Shown here: positions 1 to 7,791 of the stretch, piece after piece
Position numbering within the stretch: the stretch's first letter is position 1
Layout: each line of letters starts with the position of its first letter
NCBI GenBank assembly: GCA_021325635.1
Contig: JAJPGV010000009.1
Coordinates: 1 to 58,713 of the forward strand
DNA: 58,713 bases
DNA from: Chloroflexota bacterium
Lineage (GTDB): Bacteria; Chloroflexota; JAJPGV01
Reading direction: 5' to 3'
Program-made: the position numbers and the translations under genes
Notes under the pieces: generated by a model
What the model was told of the DNA's origin: nothing
Databases searched by the model: none
Seen by the model: only the letters and a program-made list of their open reading frames with translations

Positions 1-115
1 CAGATGGTAGCCGGCAATGGCAAGCGCCGGCCGCGACATACCGCTTGGGTGCCGCTCAACATGACCGCAGCAGCGGGCTGCCTTCGGCGTCCGAGGTCGT
101 GCCTCCAGCGCCCCA
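1..115. other. Unassigned sequence at window edge
   Basis: I see no convincing coding frame, hairpin or promoter here. It lies between the window edge and the heptamer repeat. It may be the end of an intergenic region or part of a gene that continues outside the window. Confidence 0.4.
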
Positions 116-248
116 GCGCCTAGCGTCCCGCGCCTTGCGCCCAGCGCCTCGCGCCTTGTGCCTTGCTCCTCGCGCCTTGCGCCTCGCGCCTCGCGCCCAG
201 CGCCCAGCGCCCAGCGCCCAGCGCCTCGCGCCCAGCGCCTCACGCCTC
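116..248. repeat. Heptanucleotide tandem repeat, 19 units
   Basis: Nineteen consecutive 7-bp units run without interruption (19 x 7 = 133 bp). The consensus is GCGCCYN, and the commonest forms are GCGCCCA and GCGCCTC, including four GCGCCCA copies in a row at 193-220. Five units differ from the consensus (GCGCCTA first, GCGTCCC second, GTGCCTT seventh, GCTCCTC eighth, ACGCCTC last), which suggests older edges around a younger, homogeneous core. The last unit reaches into the stop codon of the FGD-like gene (TGA, read on the minus strand at 249-247). No open frame across it looks like a real protein. Confidence 0.93.
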
Positions 249-1257
249 ACGCGTAGCGGCGGCCGTAGCGGGAGCCGTACTTGCGGCGGAGGCGAGGGAG
301 GACTTCGGCGCCATAGGCCTGGATAAAGTGCACCTGGTCGTCGCCTGGGCCGTGGAATACCAGGTTGGTGAAGCCGAGCTCGATGTACTTCTCGATTTCC
401 TGGACGTGGTAATCGGGGTCGGGCGAGGTGATCCAGCGCTTGATGAGCGCATCGTCGGTGATGTGGCGTGCCCGCTCTTCGAGTTCGCGCGGGTCGTAGA
501 CGCCTACCTTTTCCTCCTGGCCCAGCACGCTGGTCGGCCACTGGCGATCGTCCTCGATGGAGAAGGACACCTTCATCTCGATCATCTTGTCCAGCGCTTT
601 GGAGTGGCGGCCGGCTTGCTGGGCGCCGCGCTCGAAGGCCGGCAGGATGGTGTCGCGGTACAGCTCCATAGGCTTGCCGCTGGTCGTGATGAGCCCGTTC
701 CCAACGCGGCCGGCGAGAGTGGCCATCTTTGCCCCTGAGGCCGCCAGGTAGATCGGCACGCCCTCTGGCGGAACGTCGTAGATGGTGGCGCCGCGAGTGT
801 GATAGTACTTACCGTCGAAGGTCACGAACTCCTCCGTCCATAGGCGCTGCATCAGGTCCAGCGCCTCCACCAGCCGCTCGTAGCGCTCTTTGTAGGGTGG
901 CATCTCGATGCCTGTGGCCGGGGTCTCGTTGAGCGCCTCCCCGGTGCCCACCCCGAAAAACACTCGCCGGGGGTACATTACCGCCAGCGTGGCCATGGCC
1001 TGCGCCACGATCGAGGGATGGTAGCGGAGGGTGGGGCAAACGACACTCGTGCCGATGCGCACGTGTTGCGTCCGCTCACCCAGGGCGCCTAGCCAGGACC
1101 AGGCGAATGGGGAGTGTCCGCCCGTGTGCTCCCAGGGGTGAAAGTGGTCGCTGACCAGGACGCTGTCAAAACCGCAGTGCTCCGCGAACACCCCGAAGTC
1201 CAACAGTTGCCGCGGACCAAATTGCTCGGCCGATGCTTTGTAGCCCAACTCCAACAT
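247..1257 (-). CDS. fgd: F420-dependent glucose-6-phosphate dehydrogenase-like oxidoreductase (LLM class)
   Basis: 336 residues, the usual FGD length. The protein opens with LGYKASAEQF and carries SDHFHPW (Asp37, His38, Trp42), GVGTGEALNE, a KYYHTRGATIYDVP segment, KMIEMKVS and a C-terminal LVFHGPGDDQ block. These match, in order, the mycobacterial FGD family, in which the first His and Trp lie at the F420/substrate site. In that family the enzyme oxidises glucose-6-phosphate and reduces coenzyme F420. Substrate specificity is inferred; related family members act on other substrates. The ATG is preceded by TAGGCT (1269-1264) with only 6 nt between, so the mRNA may be leaderless. It is divergent from nfo with 34 bp between starts. 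No F420 biosynthesis gene is in the window. Confidence 0.85.
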   Translation of the reverse strand: MLELGYKASAEQFGPRQLLDFGVFAEHCGFDSVLVSDHFHPWEHTGGHSPFAWSWLGALGERTQHVRIGTSVVCPTLRYHPSIVAQAMATLAVMYPRRVFFGVGTGEALNETPATGIEMPPYKERYERLVEALDLMQRLWTEEFVTFDGKYYHTRGATIYDVPPEGVPIYLAASGAKMATLAGRVGNGLITTSGKPMELYRDTILPAFERGAQQAGRHSKALDKMIEMKVSFSIEDDRQWPTSVLGQEEKVGVYDPRELEERARHITDDALIKRWITSPDPDYHVQEIEKYIELGFTNLVFHGPGDDQVHFIQAYGAEVLPRLRRKYGSRYGRRYA

Positions 1258-1263
1258 GTATCA

Positions 1264-1292
1264 AGCCTACAGGTGTGTACCCTAGACAGAGA
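1264..1292. promoter_or_regulatory. Divergent TANNNT boxes for fgd and nfo
   Basis: On the minus strand TAGGCT (1269-1264) lies 6 nt before the fgd ATG. On the plus strand TACCCT (1278-1283) lies 8 nt before the nfo ATG at 1292. Neither start has a Shine-Dalgarno sequence. With the normal distance from -10 box to transcription start, both messages would begin at or next to their start codon. The -35 regions are not recognisable. Confidence 0.5.
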
Positions 1293-2173
1293 TGAAGGTA
1301 GGCGCCCACGTCTCGACTCGCGGCCACATATGGGAGGCGATCGGCAGGGCCAAGGACATCGACGCGGACTGCATCCAGGTGTTCGTCAGCTTTCCGCAGC
1401 GCTGGCTCGTGCCCACCCTGGCCGAGGAAGACGTGCAGGAGTTTCGCCGGCTGGCCCGCGATCAGCGGGTTGGCCCTGTGTACCTGCACGCGATCTATCT
1501 GATCAACTTCGGCACTGACAACCCGGAGCTGTTCGAGAAGTCGATTCATGCGCTGGCCAGCTACCTGAAGGCCGCCGAACGGCTCGGCGCGGCCGGCGTC
1601 ATCGCGCACATGGGCAGCGCGCTGTCGCGTGCGGTCGCCGAGGCCGAAGAGTCCGTCGCCGTGGGGCTCGAGGCGGCCCTGCGCAAAGCGGACAACGGGA
1701 TCCCGGTGCTGATCGAGAACAACGCCGGCAGCGGCAACTGTCTGGGCAGCCGCTTTGACCAAATCGGCCGCTTCATCGACATGTGCCATGGTGACGAGCG
1801 CCTGCAGGTGTGCATCGATACCGCCCATACTTTCGCTTCCGGGTACGACTATCCGCATACAGCCGAGCGCGAGCAGATGTTCGACGAGATTCGCCGCAGC
1901 ATCGGCCTGAAGCGGGTGCGAGCGGTGCACGTCAATGATTCCAAGGCGCGTTTCGGCTCCGGCGTGGACCGCCATGAGAACCTTGGAGATGGCTTCATCG
2001 GCCTTCAGGGTCTGCAGGACGTCCTGCTGCCGCTGGCCGCCAATGACTGTGATTTCCTCCTGGAGGTCCCGGGCTATGAAGGGGCCGGACCCGATCGGCG
2101 CAGCGTGGAGACCCTGCGCCGGCTCCTTTCGGGCGCGCCGCTGGACGTTGCTCAGCCTGCCCTGTTTGCCTAG
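1292..2173 (+). CDS. nfo: Deoxyribonuclease IV (AP endonuclease)
   Basis: 293 residues, a TIM-barrel AP endonuclease that cuts the phosphodiester bond 5' of abasic sites in base excision repair. The sequence shows the family signature in order: GAHVS at residues 4-8, HAIYLIN, IENNAGSGN, CIDTAHTFASGYD, and HVNDSKARFGSGVDRHENLGDG. These hold the His, Glu and Asp ligands of the three-zinc site. The length is normal (E. coli Nfo 285). The start is the first ATG after a TACCCT box 8 nt upstream, with no Shine-Dalgarno. coaE follows after 36 bp in the same direction, so the two may be co-transcribed. Confidence 0.95.
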   Translation: MKVGAHVSTRGHIWEAIGRAKDIDADCIQVFVSFPQRWLVPTLAEEDVQEFRRLARDQRVGPVYLHAIYLINFGTDNPELFEKSIHALASYLKAAERLGAAGVIAHMGSALSRAVAEAEESVAVGLEAALRKADNGIPVLIENNAGSGNCLGSRFDQIGRFIDMCHGDERLQVCIDTAHTFASGYDYPHTAEREQMFDEIRRSIGLKRVRAVHVNDSKARFGSGVDRHENLGDGFIGLQGLQDVLLPLAANDCDFLLEVPGYEGAGPDRRSVETLRRLLSGAPLDVAQPALFA

Positions 2174-2209
2174 CCTGGCCGGCGGCGCATCCTGGCGAAA
2201 GGGGGTCGT

Positions 2210-2869
2210 GTGTTGAAGCCCGCGCTTCCGCCCGAGGTATTCCCGCGGCGGGCCGACCTCTACGCCATCGGCGTAACGGGCAATATCGCCACCGGCAAGA
2301 GCACGGTAGACGCCATGTTGGCGGCCAAGGGGGCTATCGTCGTGGACGCCGATGCAGTCGTGCGGGATCTTGAGCGAGCCGGACAGCCGGTGCTGCGCCA
2401 GATCGTCGACCGTTTCGGTCCCCACACCCTGGACGCCCGTGGTGAGCTCGACCGGGCCGGTCTGGCGAGGATGGTGTTTGGCAGTCCGGAGGCCCTGCGT
2501 GACCTGGAGCTGATCGTGCATCCCGCGGTACGGGCTGAGGTGAAGCGCAGGATTATCGAAGCGCCGCCGCGAAGCGTTCTCGCGATCGATGCGGTGAAGC
2601 TGATCGAGAGTGGCATGGCAGACGCCTGCGACACCATCTGGGCGGTGACGGCCGGCGAGGATCAGCAGATAAAGCGATTGGCAGAGCAGCGATCGATGTC
2701 CGGGCAGGATGCGCTGCAGCGCCTACGGGCCCAGCCCGACCCCGAGGACAAGGTTCGCCGAGCGGACGTGGTTATCGACAACAGCGCCAGCCTGGAGGCG
2801 CTGCGCCGGCAGGTCGACGACGCCTGGGACCGGACCGCTGGGGCCTGGCTCAGCGGGCTTCGCGCCTAA
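2210..2869 (+). CDS. coaE: Dephospho-CoA kinase
   Basis: 219 residues. It phosphorylates the 3'-OH of the ribose of dephospho-CoA, the last step of coenzyme A synthesis, in the cytosol. The P-loop is GVTGNIATGKSTV near residues 22-34. The downstream VVDADAVVRDLERAG, LDRAGLARMVF and LIVHPAVRAEV segments are typical of CoaE, and the C-terminal half has the expected RLAEQRS and ADVVIDNSAS motifs. The GTG start has AAAGGGGG about 7 nt upstream; a TTG is the next codon. The N-terminus is about 20 residues longer than in most CoaE. The stop overlaps that of the convergent spoVS gene. Confidence 0.95.
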   Translation: MLKPALPPEVFPRRADLYAIGVTGNIATGKSTVDAMLAAKGAIVVDADAVVRDLERAGQPVLRQIVDRFGPHTLDARGELDRAGLARMVFGSPEALRDLELIVHPAVRAEVKRRIIEAPPRSVLAIDAVKLIESGMADACDTIWAVTAGEDQQIKRLAEQRSMSGQDALQRLRAQPDPEDKVRRADVVIDNSASLEALRRQVDDAWDRTAGAWLSGLRA

Positions 2870-3234
2870 GCACGCGGGCGATCGTTCTCGAACGGCTCGC
2901 CGGACTCATCGTCCCAGTGCTGTGCGGCGTGGGTTTGCTCCGGAGGCTCGGCGATGTCGTGCACTTCGTCGTAATCCCACCGCTGCACCACCAGCCGCAG
3001 GCCGGTTCGCTGGCTCTGGTTGATCACCACCTCCATGAAGGTCGGGACGCAGATGACGTCCATGTGCTGGGGAGAGAGGTAGCTGCGGGAGATGGCGATT
3101 GCCTTGATTGCTTGGTTGACCGCGCCGGCGCCGATGGCCTGGAGCTCCGCGCGCCCCTGCTCGCGAATGAGACCGGCCACCGCCCCGGCAACCGCCGTCG
3201 GTTTGGATTGGGCTGCTACTTTGAGGACGTTCAC
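2866..3234 (-). CDS. spoVS: Stage V sporulation protein S family regulator
   Basis: 122 residues. The first 86 are a SpoVS (Alba-like fold) domain: LKVAAQSKPTAVAGAVAGLIRE, AIGAGAVNQAIKAIAISRSYL and a C-terminal VVINQSQRT...LVVQRWD. An acidic, probably disordered tail of about 35 residues follows, longer than in Bacillus SpoVS. In Bacillus the protein affects sporulation and septation, but it is widespread in non-sporulating Chloroflexota and Deinococcota, where its role is unclear. The GTG start lies 64 bp downstream of rny in the same direction. In many genomes rny and spoVS flank ymdB; here ymdB is missing between them. The start has no nearby Shine-Dalgarno: AAGGAG lies about 40 nt upstream, beyond a hairpin. 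Confidence 0.92.
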   Translation of the reverse strand: MNVLKVAAQSKPTAVAGAVAGLIREQGRAELQAIGAGAVNQAIKAIAISRSYLSPQHMDVICVPTFMEVVINQSQRTGLRLVVQRWDYDEVHDIAEPPEQTHAAQHWDDESGEPFENDRPRA

Positions 3235-3249
3235 TGGGATGGATTGCCG

Positions 3250-3268
3250 GCGGGCGCAGCGCGCCCGC
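3250..3268 (-). other. Intercistronic hairpin between rny and spoVS
   Basis: A perfect 8-bp inverted repeat, GCGGGCGC / GCGCCCGC, with a 3-nt loop (3258-3260). No T-run follows, so it is not a typical terminator. It lies between an AAGGAG sequence (3280-3275 on the minus strand) and the spoVS GTG at 3234, and could stabilise rny mRNA or modulate spoVS translation. Confidence 0.6.
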
Positions 3269-3298
3269 GGCTTTCTCCTTACATGCTGTTGTAGAGCG

Positions 3299-4828
3299 TT
3301 ACTTGGCGAACTCCACCGCCCGGGTCTCTCTGAGCACCATCACTTTGATCTGCCCCGGGTAGCTCAGGTTCTCCTGAATCTGCTTAACGATATCGCGGGC
3401 GAGACGTGCCGCCGCGAGGTCGTCAACTTCGTCCGGCTTGACGATGATGCGAATCTCCCGACCTGCCTGGATGGCAAACGAGCGGTCCACTCCAGGGAAG
3501 GAGTTGGCGATGTTCTCGAGCGCTTCCAGCCGCTTGGCGTACGTCTCCAGGTTCTCGCGGCGAGCGCCCGGCCGAGCGGCGGAGATGGCATCCGCGGCGG
3601 ACACGATCAGCGCTTCCACGGTTTCCGGCTCCTCCTCGCCGTGATGGGCCTTGATGGCATGGATCACGTTCTTGGACTCACCCAAGCGCTTGGCAATCTC
3701 GCCGCCGATGATGGCGTGCGGGCCCTCGACTTCATGTGACACGCCCTTGCCGACGTCGTGCAAAAAGCCGGCCCGCCGCGCCACGTTGACGTCCGCCCCG
3801 AGCTCGTGAGCCATGGTCGAGCACAGCGCAGCAATCTCGATTGAGTGCCGCAGGACGTTCTGGCTGTAGCTCGTGCGGAAGTGCAGCCGGCCCATCGCTT
3901 TGATCAGGTCGGGGCTGAGGCCGTGGACCTTCGCTTCGAGGGCGGCCTTCTCGCCTTCCTCGCGCATGACGTTGTCCACTTCCATTCGCGCCTTGGCCAC
4001 CAGCTCCTCGATGCGAGCCGGATGGATACGGCCGTCCACCACCAGCTTGGAAAGCGCCTGCCGTGCGATCTCGCGGCGCACGGGGTCGAAACCGGACAGG
4101 ATGACCGTGTCGGGCGTGTCGTCGATGATCACGTCCACACCGGTGGCCGCTTCCAGCGCCCGGATATTGCGGCCTTCCCGACCGATGATGCGGCCTTTCA
4201 TGTCCTCGCTGGGCAGCGGCACGACCGAGACGGAGCTCTCCGAGACCTGATCGGAGGCGTATTTTTGGATGGCCAGCGCGATGATTTTTCGCGCCTTGGC
4301 CTCGGCCTCTTCCTTGGCCTCGAATTCGATGTCGCGCACGCGCTTGTTCGCTTCGGCTCGAATCTCGGTCTCAATGGCCTGGAGCAGCTGCGTCCTGGCC
4401 TCGTCACGGCCCATCGCCGAGACGCGCTCCAGCTCACGCACCTGCTCCTGGCGTGCCTGCTCCAGCTGATCTTTGACCTGATCCACTTCCTGCTCTTTGG
4501 TGGTCAGGCCTCGCTCGCGGCGCTCCAGCGCCTCGGTTTTGCGGTCGATGTTCTCTTCTTTTTGTGCCAGCCGTCGCTCAGACCGCTGGTATTCGCCGCG
4601 GGCCTCGCGCGCCTCCTGTTCGGCTGCATTGCGGATCTTCAGCGCCTCGTCCTTGGCCTTGAGCAGGATGTCCTTCTCTTCGGCCCTGGCCTCCGCCAGC
4701 ATCGCCTCGATCTTGATGTTGGCTTCCTTGGTGTGGTCGATGTTCTGCCTGCGAGTCAACGCGTAGGCAACACCTGATCCGGTTGCCAAGCAAAGAACGC
4801 CGACGACGATAAGCCAGGCTATCGTCAT
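3299..4828 (-). CDS. rny: Ribonuclease Y
   Basis: 509 residues, close to the family norm of about 520. It is a membrane-anchored endoribonuclease that starts mRNA turnover. Residues 4-24 form one transmembrane helix; about 30-195 is a long charged coiled coil; a KH domain (about 205-270) carries [13 protein letters not shown]; and the HD domain (about 320-420) has [15 protein letters not shown] and GFLHDVGKG with the metal-binding His-Asp pair. The start ATG is preceded by GGAGGG at good spacing. A 326-bp region separates it from the divergent lon gene. spoVS follows on the same strand. Confidence 0.97.
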   Translation of the reverse strand: MTIAWLIVVGVLCLATGSGVAYALTRRQNIDHTKEANIKIEAMLAEARAEEKDILLKAKDEALKIRNAAEQEAREARGEYQRSERRLAQKEENIDRKTEALERRERGLTTKEQEVDQVKDQLEQARQEQVRELERVSAMGRDEARTQLLQAIETEIRAEANKRVRDIEFEAKEEAEAKARKIIALAIQKYASDQVSESSVSVVPLPSEDMKGRIIGREGRNIRALEAATGVDVIIDDTPDTVILSGFDPVRREIARQALSKLVVDGRIHPARIEELVAKARMEVDNVMREEGEKAALEAKVHGLSPDLIKAMGRLHFRTSYSQNVLRHSIEIAALCSTMAHELGADVNVARRAGFLHDVGKGVSHEVEGPHAIIGGEIAKRLGESKNVIHAIKAHHGEEEPETVEALIVSAADAISAARPGARRENLETYAKRLEALENIANSFPGVDRSFAIQAGREIRIIVKPDEVDDLAAARLARDIVKQIQENLSYPGQIKVMVLRETRAVEFAK

Positions 4829-5067
4829 GCCTACCCTCCTCTGGCAGGAGGTATGTCTGTGTTTTAGCTCGTGGGTTGTTTTAAGGGACTGGTACTACAA
4901 GACGAACCGAGGTGAGCGAGGGCTCCGAGAAGCCTCGCCGCTTGTGTCAACGGCCTCAACACATTCCACTGGTAACTCAGACAGACCTTTCTGCCCAAGA
5001 TCAAAATTCGTTTAGCTTGTGTTCATCTGCCGCTGGATAGGCGGCATATATCGTGCCATGATGCGAC

Positions 5068-5081
5068 AGAACGAACGTTCG
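5068..5081. promoter_or_regulatory. LexA/SOS-box-like palindrome
   Basis: The sequence reads A-GAAC-GAAC-GTTC-G and contains the exact GAAC-N4-GTTC core of the Gram-positive-type LexA box. It matches 12 of 14 positions of the Bacillus-type consensus CGAACRNRYGTTYC; the mismatches are the two outermost bases. It also contains the self-complementary decamer CGAACGTTCG (5072-5081). It lies 11 nt upstream of the TATAGA hexamer (5092-5097), where a repressor would block lon transcription. Confidence 0.45.
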
Positions 5082-5134
5082 GCTACCTGACTATAGATTT
5101 CACCTCTTTCATAAGTCAAGGAAGCCAGCACGAC

Positions 5135-5140
5135 TATACT
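5135..5140 (+). promoter_or_regulatory. TATACT -10 box of lon
   Basis: TATACT lies 14 nt before the lon ATG. The predicted transcription start near 5147 would leave an untranslated leader of only about 8 nt without a Shine-Dalgarno sequence. No good -35 hexamer is visible at 16-18 nt spacing. Confidence 0.45.
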
Positions 5141-5154
5141 AGCTGGGTTATCTG

Positions 5155-7791
5155 ATGCCGACAGAGCGCTCTAAGCCTCCCGCGAGCGCGGAAATGGCTC
5201 CGCGCAAGCGTCGCATAAAGCGCAGCCGCCCCGCCGAGGCGCCACCGAAGGAAGTCTTGGCCCCCGTCAGTGAGGGCCTGGCCATGGATCCCCCATTGCG
5301 CCCCAGGCGCCGGCGCTCCCGCCGCCAGGAGGTCATCGGGCCGGTAGCGGTGCTGCCGGTCCGGGACACCGTGCTGTTCCCCCACATGGTCACGCCGCTG
5401 TTCGTCATGCGGGAGAAGTCGGTGAGAGCCATCGAAAACGCCATGGCCCGCGACAGGACCGTGGTCGTCATCGCTCAGCGTGATCCCGAAATCGAAGACG
5501 TTGGCTCGGACGATCTCTACGAGATTGGCACCGAAGCGGTTATCGGTCGCATGCTGAAAATGCCCGATGGGACCACCAGCGTGCTGGTCCAGGGTCAGCG
5601 CCGAGCGCGGGTGCGCGAGTTCAGCCAGTGGGAGCCGCACATCCAGGCGCTGGCCGAGCCCGTGGAGCTCACGGCGGAGAAGACGACCCACGTCGAAGCA
5701 CAGATGAGGGCGGTTCTGGCGCTGTTCGAAAAGTGCGTTCAACTGAGCCGCTCGCTGCCCAACGATGCCTACGTCGCGGCCATGAACATTGACGAACCCG
5801 GCTGGCTGGCCGACCTCATCGCCTCGACGCTCGAGCTGAGCGTGGAGCAGCGCCAGAGCGTGCTGACCGCCGTCGACCCGGCCGAGCGGCTGGAGCGGGT
5901 CAGCATCCTTCTGTCGAAAGAGCTCGACATCCTGGAGCTGGAGAACAAGATCCAGACCCAGGTCCAGCAGGAAGTCGACAAGTCACAGCGTGAGTTCTTC
6001 CTGCGCGAGCAGATCAAGGCGATTCAGACCGAGCTGGGCGAAGCGGATCCGATGAGCCGGGAGATCGCCGAGCTGCGCGACAAGCTGGAAACCGCCGGAT
6101 TGCCACAGCAGGCGAAGGAGAAGGCCAGCAAAGAGCTGGACCGCCTGGCGGCGATGCCGGCGATCTCGCCGGAGACCGGCATGATTCGGGCCTACGTCGA
6201 CTGGCTGGTGGGCCTGCCGTGGGCCGAGCGGACCGAGGATAACCTTGACATAAATCATGCGGAAGAGGTGCTCGACGAGAATCACTACGGCTTGACGAAG
6301 GTCAAGCAGCGGATTCTCGAATACATTGCCGTCCGCCAGCTTGCCGGTACACTGCGCAGCCCCATTCTGTGCTTCGTGGGCCCTCCGGGCGTAGGCAAGA
6401 CGAGCCTCGGCAGGTCGATCGCTCAGGCCCTGGGCCGCAAGTTCGTGCGAGTGTCGTTGGGCGGCATCCGCGATGAGGCGGAGATTCGAGGACATCGGCG
6501 CACCTACGTGGGCGCGCTGCCGGGGCGCATCATCCAAACCATGCGCTCGGCGGGAACGGTGAACCCGCTGTTCATGCTGGATGAGATCGACAAGGTCGGC
6601 ATGGACTTCCGCGGTGATCCGTCTTCGGCGCTGCTGGAAGTGCTGGACCCGGAGCAGAACACGGCATTCTCCGATCACTACCTGGAGGTCGACTACGACC
6701 TCTCGCAGGTGCTGTTCATCACCACCGCCAACATCCTCGACCCGATCGTCCCCGCGCTGCGCGACCGCATGGAGATTATCGAGCTGCCGGGCTACATCGA
6801 AGAGGAGAAGCTGCACATCAGCAGGCAGTTCCTGGTGCCCAAGCAGCTGGAAGAGAACGGTCTGAAGCCGCGGCAGCTGCGGTTCTCCACCGGGGCGCTG
6901 CGCCATTTGATCCGCGAGTACACCCATGAGGCCGGCGTGCGCAACCTCGAGCGCGAGATCGGCAGCATCTGCCGCAAGGTTGCCCGGGACATCGTCGCCG
7001 GAAGCAAGGCTCAGCAGATCGTAGGCGAGACCTCGCTCGAAAAGTATTTGGGCCCGCAGAAGATTCTGTATGGCGCTGCCGAGGAACGAGATGAAGTGGG
7101 GGTGTCCACAGGTGTGGCCTGGACCGAGGCCGGCGGGGATCTCATGCCGATCGAAGTCACGGTCATGGACGGCAAGGGCAACCTGCAGCTTACCGGCCAG
7201 CTGGGCGAGGTCATGAAGGAGTCGGCCCAGGCAGCCTACAGCTACACCCGCTCCCGAGCCGAGGGGTTGGGTATCGGCGCCCCCTTTTGGGACAGCGCCG
7301 ATATCCACATCCACATACCCGCCGGCGCGATTCCCAAGGACGGTCCATCCGCGGGCATCACCATGTGCCTGGCAATGATCTCGGCGCTCACCCAGCGCCC
7401 CGTGTCGCGCCAGGTGTGCATGACAGGGGAGATCACGCTGCGTGGCCGCGTGCTGCCGGTGGGCGGGCTGCGGGAGAAGATCCTGGCCGCGCATCGCCAG
7501 GGCTTGCGCAAGTTCTTGCTGCCCAAGAAGAACCAGAAGGACCTGACCGAGATTCCCAAAGGCGTGCTGCGCCAGATGGAGTTCATCTGGGTGGAGCACA
7601 TGGATCAGGTGGTGGAGGCCGCGTTGCTCCCGGCGCCGCTGCCCCTGCCACGCCGCACGCGGGGCCAATCGGTTAGGGCACAGCGCTCCCCGTCGACGCC
7701 GGCCGCGGCCAGTCCGGCGGGTCGGTCGAGGCCCAGGCTCGGCGGTCGTGGCCGCGGCTCATCCCCGGATCCCGCGCTGCCTGTCTCTTGA
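5155..7791 (+). CDS. lon: ATP-dependent endopeptidase La (Lon protease)
   Basis: 878 residues, against about 780-820 for most bacterial Lon. It degrades misfolded and short-lived regulatory proteins in the cytosol. In order: a basic, Pro-rich N-terminal extension (1-58), the LAN substrate-binding domain (about 60-260), a coiled coil, the AAA+ module with Walker A GPPGVGKTS (Lys415) and Walker B FMLDEIDK, and the protease domain with the PKDGPSAG nucleophile Ser732 and dyad Lys775, 43 residues apart as in E. coli. A Pro/Arg/Gly-rich tail of about 55 residues follows the fold. Its TGA overlaps the TTG start of the aspartate kinase gene. An upstream LexA-like box may tie it to DNA damage (inference). 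Confidence 0.97.
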   Translation: MPTERSKPPASAEMAPRKRRIKRSRPAEAPPKEVLAPVSEGLAMDPPLRPRRRRSRRQEVIGPVAVLPVRDTVLFPHMVTPLFVMREKSVRAIENAMARDRTVVVIAQRDPEIEDVGSDDLYEIGTEAVIGRMLKMPDGTTSVLVQGQRRARVREFSQWEPHIQALAEPVELTAEKTTHVEAQMRAVLALFEKCVQLSRSLPNDAYVAAMNIDEPGWLADLIASTLELSVEQRQSVLTAVDPAERLERVSILLSKELDILELENKIQTQVQQEVDKSQREFFLREQIKAIQTELGEADPMSREIAELRDKLETAGLPQQAKEKASKELDRLAAMPAISPETGMIRAYVDWLVGLPWAERTEDNLDINHAEEVLDENHYGLTKVKQRILEYIAVRQLAGTLRSPILCFVGPPGVGKTSLGRSIAQALGRKFVRVSLGGIRDEAEIRGHRRTYVGALPGRIIQTMRSAGTVNPLFMLDEIDKVGMDFRGDPSSALLEVLDPEQNTAFSDHYLEVDYDLSQVLFITTANILDPIVPALRDRMEIIELPGYIEEEKLHISRQFLVPKQLEENGLKPRQLRFSTGALRHLIREYTHEAGVRNLEREIGSICRKVARDIVAGSKAQQIVGETSLEKYLGPQKILYGAAEERDEVGVSTGVAWTEAGGDLMPIEVTVMDGKGNLQLTGQLGEVMKESAQAAYSYTRSRAEGLGIGAPFWDSADIHIHIPAGAIPKDGPSAGITMCLAMISALTQRPVSRQVCMTGEITLRGRVLPVGGLREKILAAHRQGLRKFLLPKKNQKDLTEIPKGVLRQMEFIWVEHMDQVVEAALLPAPLPLPRRTRGQSVRAQRSPSTPAAASPAGRSRPRLGGRGRGSSPDPALPVS

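Larger units (their letters stand above)
4829..5154. promoter_or_regulatory. Divergent rny-lon intergenic region
   Basis: At 326 bp this is the longest gene-free stretch of the window. It is noticeably richer in A+T than its surroundings. It holds the rny ribosome-binding site (GGAGGG on the minus strand near 4836-4841), a LexA-like box at 5068-5081, a TATAGA -10-like hexamer at 5092-5097 and a TATACT hexamer at 5135-5140. I see no RNA gene or small coding frame with a Shine-Dalgarno in it. Confidence 0.6.

Noticed and set aside
116-248. Could the short repeats be a CRISPR array?
   Set aside because: The units are 7 bp with no spacers and there are no cas genes; it is a simple tandem repeat.
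1166-2521. Long open minus-strand frame opposite nfo and coaE (451 codons)
   Set aside because: It lies antisense to two clear enzymes, has no recognisable domain and no Shine-Dalgarno. Such frames are common in GC-rich DNA.
4945-4950. TTGACA on the minus strand upstream of rny, considered as its -35 box
   Set aside because: No -10-like hexamer lies at 16-18 bp spacing (the site reads CGGAGC).
5983-7668. Long open minus-strand frame opposite lon (561 codons)
   Set aside because: Antisense shadow of a strongly conserved gene; composition is His/Gln/Arg-rich without any motif.
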